Source: Symsagittifera roscoffensis
Taxonomy: Eukaryota; Xenacoelomorpha; Acoela; Convolutidae
NCBI RefSeq assembly: GCF_963678635.1
Contig: NC_087070.1
Span: 41,047,831-41,111,830 of the forward strand
Reading direction: 5' to 3'
Length of the DNA stretch: 64,000 bases
Shown: positions 63,301 to 64,000 of the stretch, in pieces
Layout of the letters: each line of letters begins with the position of its first letter
How positions within the stretch are numbered: position 1 is the first letter of the stretch
Translations under genes and position numbers: made by a program
The notes under the pieces: model-generated
Database searches by the model: none
What the model was told of the DNA's origin: nothing
Seen by the model: only the letters and a program-made list of their open reading frames with translations

Positions 63301-64000
63301 GACTTATCAGCACAATCTTCTTCTGCTCCGGAGTGGCGACTCTGCTGCAGGCCACGTTGGGGGTCAGACTACCCATTGTACAGGGGGGCACTTTCACATT
63401 CATCACTCCCACCATCGCCATACTCAGCCTACATGGTGAATGGTAAGTTATGTCCGCCAAAACAAAGCAGACTTGTTCGGCTTCAGCTATTTGATTTTGG
63501 TGAGCCGTGAATAAAAGTCAAATTAAGAATGAACAACTTTCAATCTGAACTTATTTTTTGTTGCGATAACTCCTCATTATATTTTCCCACAGTAAATACA
63601 ATTTTTTTTTTTAAAAGGTCATATTTACTGTGGAAAAAATATATAATTGGGAAATTATCAAAACAAAAATTAAGTTCAGAACAAAGTTCATTCTTAATTT
63701 GAGTAGTATGTGAAATCTACCGTGGTTTCAGCTCAGATAAAAATTAATTCCGCAAGTATTTAATTGTCTGATTTGGTTTCTCGAATATGTTTTCTTTTCG
63801 TTTGATCAAAACTTAGGGTGCAAAGGAACTTTAATCTAGGGTCGTATTTACGCAAAATCAGTAGCTTTAAAGAACGCTTGGAAGGCATAGAGTGTTATCA
63901 AATAAATTTTCTTGGTTTCGAGATAAATTGGTTTGAATCTGAATAATTCCATTTTCAAACCTTTCTTAACAAGGTAGTGGATCAATAACTTTCTGATTTT
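60375..64000 (+). repeat. Tandem duplication unit 3 (truncated by window end)
   Basis: X (60375-62400) and the beginning of Y (62401-64000) are collinear with 52129-55770. Most differences from unit 1 are one-base changes in homopolymer length or small deletions near 62463, 62908, 62940, 63010 and 63615. Confidence 0.92.
63032..63442 (+). pseudogene. SLC23 first exon, copy 3, frame-disrupted
   Basis: This is the duplicate of 54796-55205 with the same ATG and the same GTAAGTT donor at 63443. The C run is six long here (63258-63263) and five in copy 1 (55022-55026). The extra base shifts the frame after IPFVLSP and leads to a stop at 63299-63301. The downstream part (from about 63264) is otherwise intact in another frame. 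Either this is a pseudogene copy or the run length is a sequencing error. Confidence 0.75.

Overview
The window is nuclear DNA of a metazoan. Host genes are sparse, carry GT-AG introns, and sit in AT-rich sequence full of repeats. The exons recognisable by protein family are a three-dsRBD RNAi cofactor (TARBP2/PRKRA/Loquacious family), an SLC23 nucleobase/ascorbate transporter first exon, and a long exon that resembles the RPA-binding checkpoint protein ETAA1. I cannot name the species or the phylum.

Left part (1-27282). This is dominated by one very large Ty3/Gypsy-type LTR retrotransposon on the minus strand (4268-27282, about 23.0 kb). Its two 916-bp LTRs are almost identical (TGT...ACA ends), which implies a young insertion. 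In sense order (right to left) it has the 5' LTR, a tRNA primer-binding site, a 2.6-kb leader with a 14-bp minisatellite and 69-bp repeats, a 2114-aa Gag-protease-RT-RNase H ORF, and an 840-aa integrase ORF in the -1 frame. Next come a 0.46-kb gap with a strong splice-acceptor motif, a 2551-aa accessory ORF, a single in-frame TGA, a 415-aa continuation in the same frame, a polypurine tract and the 3' LTR. Two features are unusual. The integrase ORF ends in a domain resembling the OARD1/TARG1 macrodomain, and the accessory ORF carries a complete-looking SGNH (GDSL) hydrolase domain. To the left, 1-2884 is the leader, PBS and LTR of a diverged relative that shares the PBS, and 3720-4203 may be a further LTR remnant.

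Middle part (27283-51160). The TARBP2-like gene begins about 330 bp from the retrotransposon's 5' LTR and has two coding exons separated by a 2.36-kb intron. The rest is mostly repeats: a ~1.2-kb dispersed family ending in a GCGAAGC hairpin, nested foldback elements, tRNA-like SINE heads, a ~167-bp diverged satellite in three blocks, a second satellite family and a 76-bp tandem repeat. The ETAA1-like exon lies at 41905-43490.

Right part (51160-64000). A degenerate CCAT-rich array leads into a near-identical tandem triplication with units starting at 52129, 57764 and 60375. Unit 1 (5.6 kb) has an intact SLC23 first exon. Unit 2 (2.6 kb) lacks a 3.0-kb block that includes the exon. Unit 3 is cut by the window end and has the exon with a one-base C-run expansion that breaks its frame. 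The triplication may be real or an assembly or haplotype artefact.
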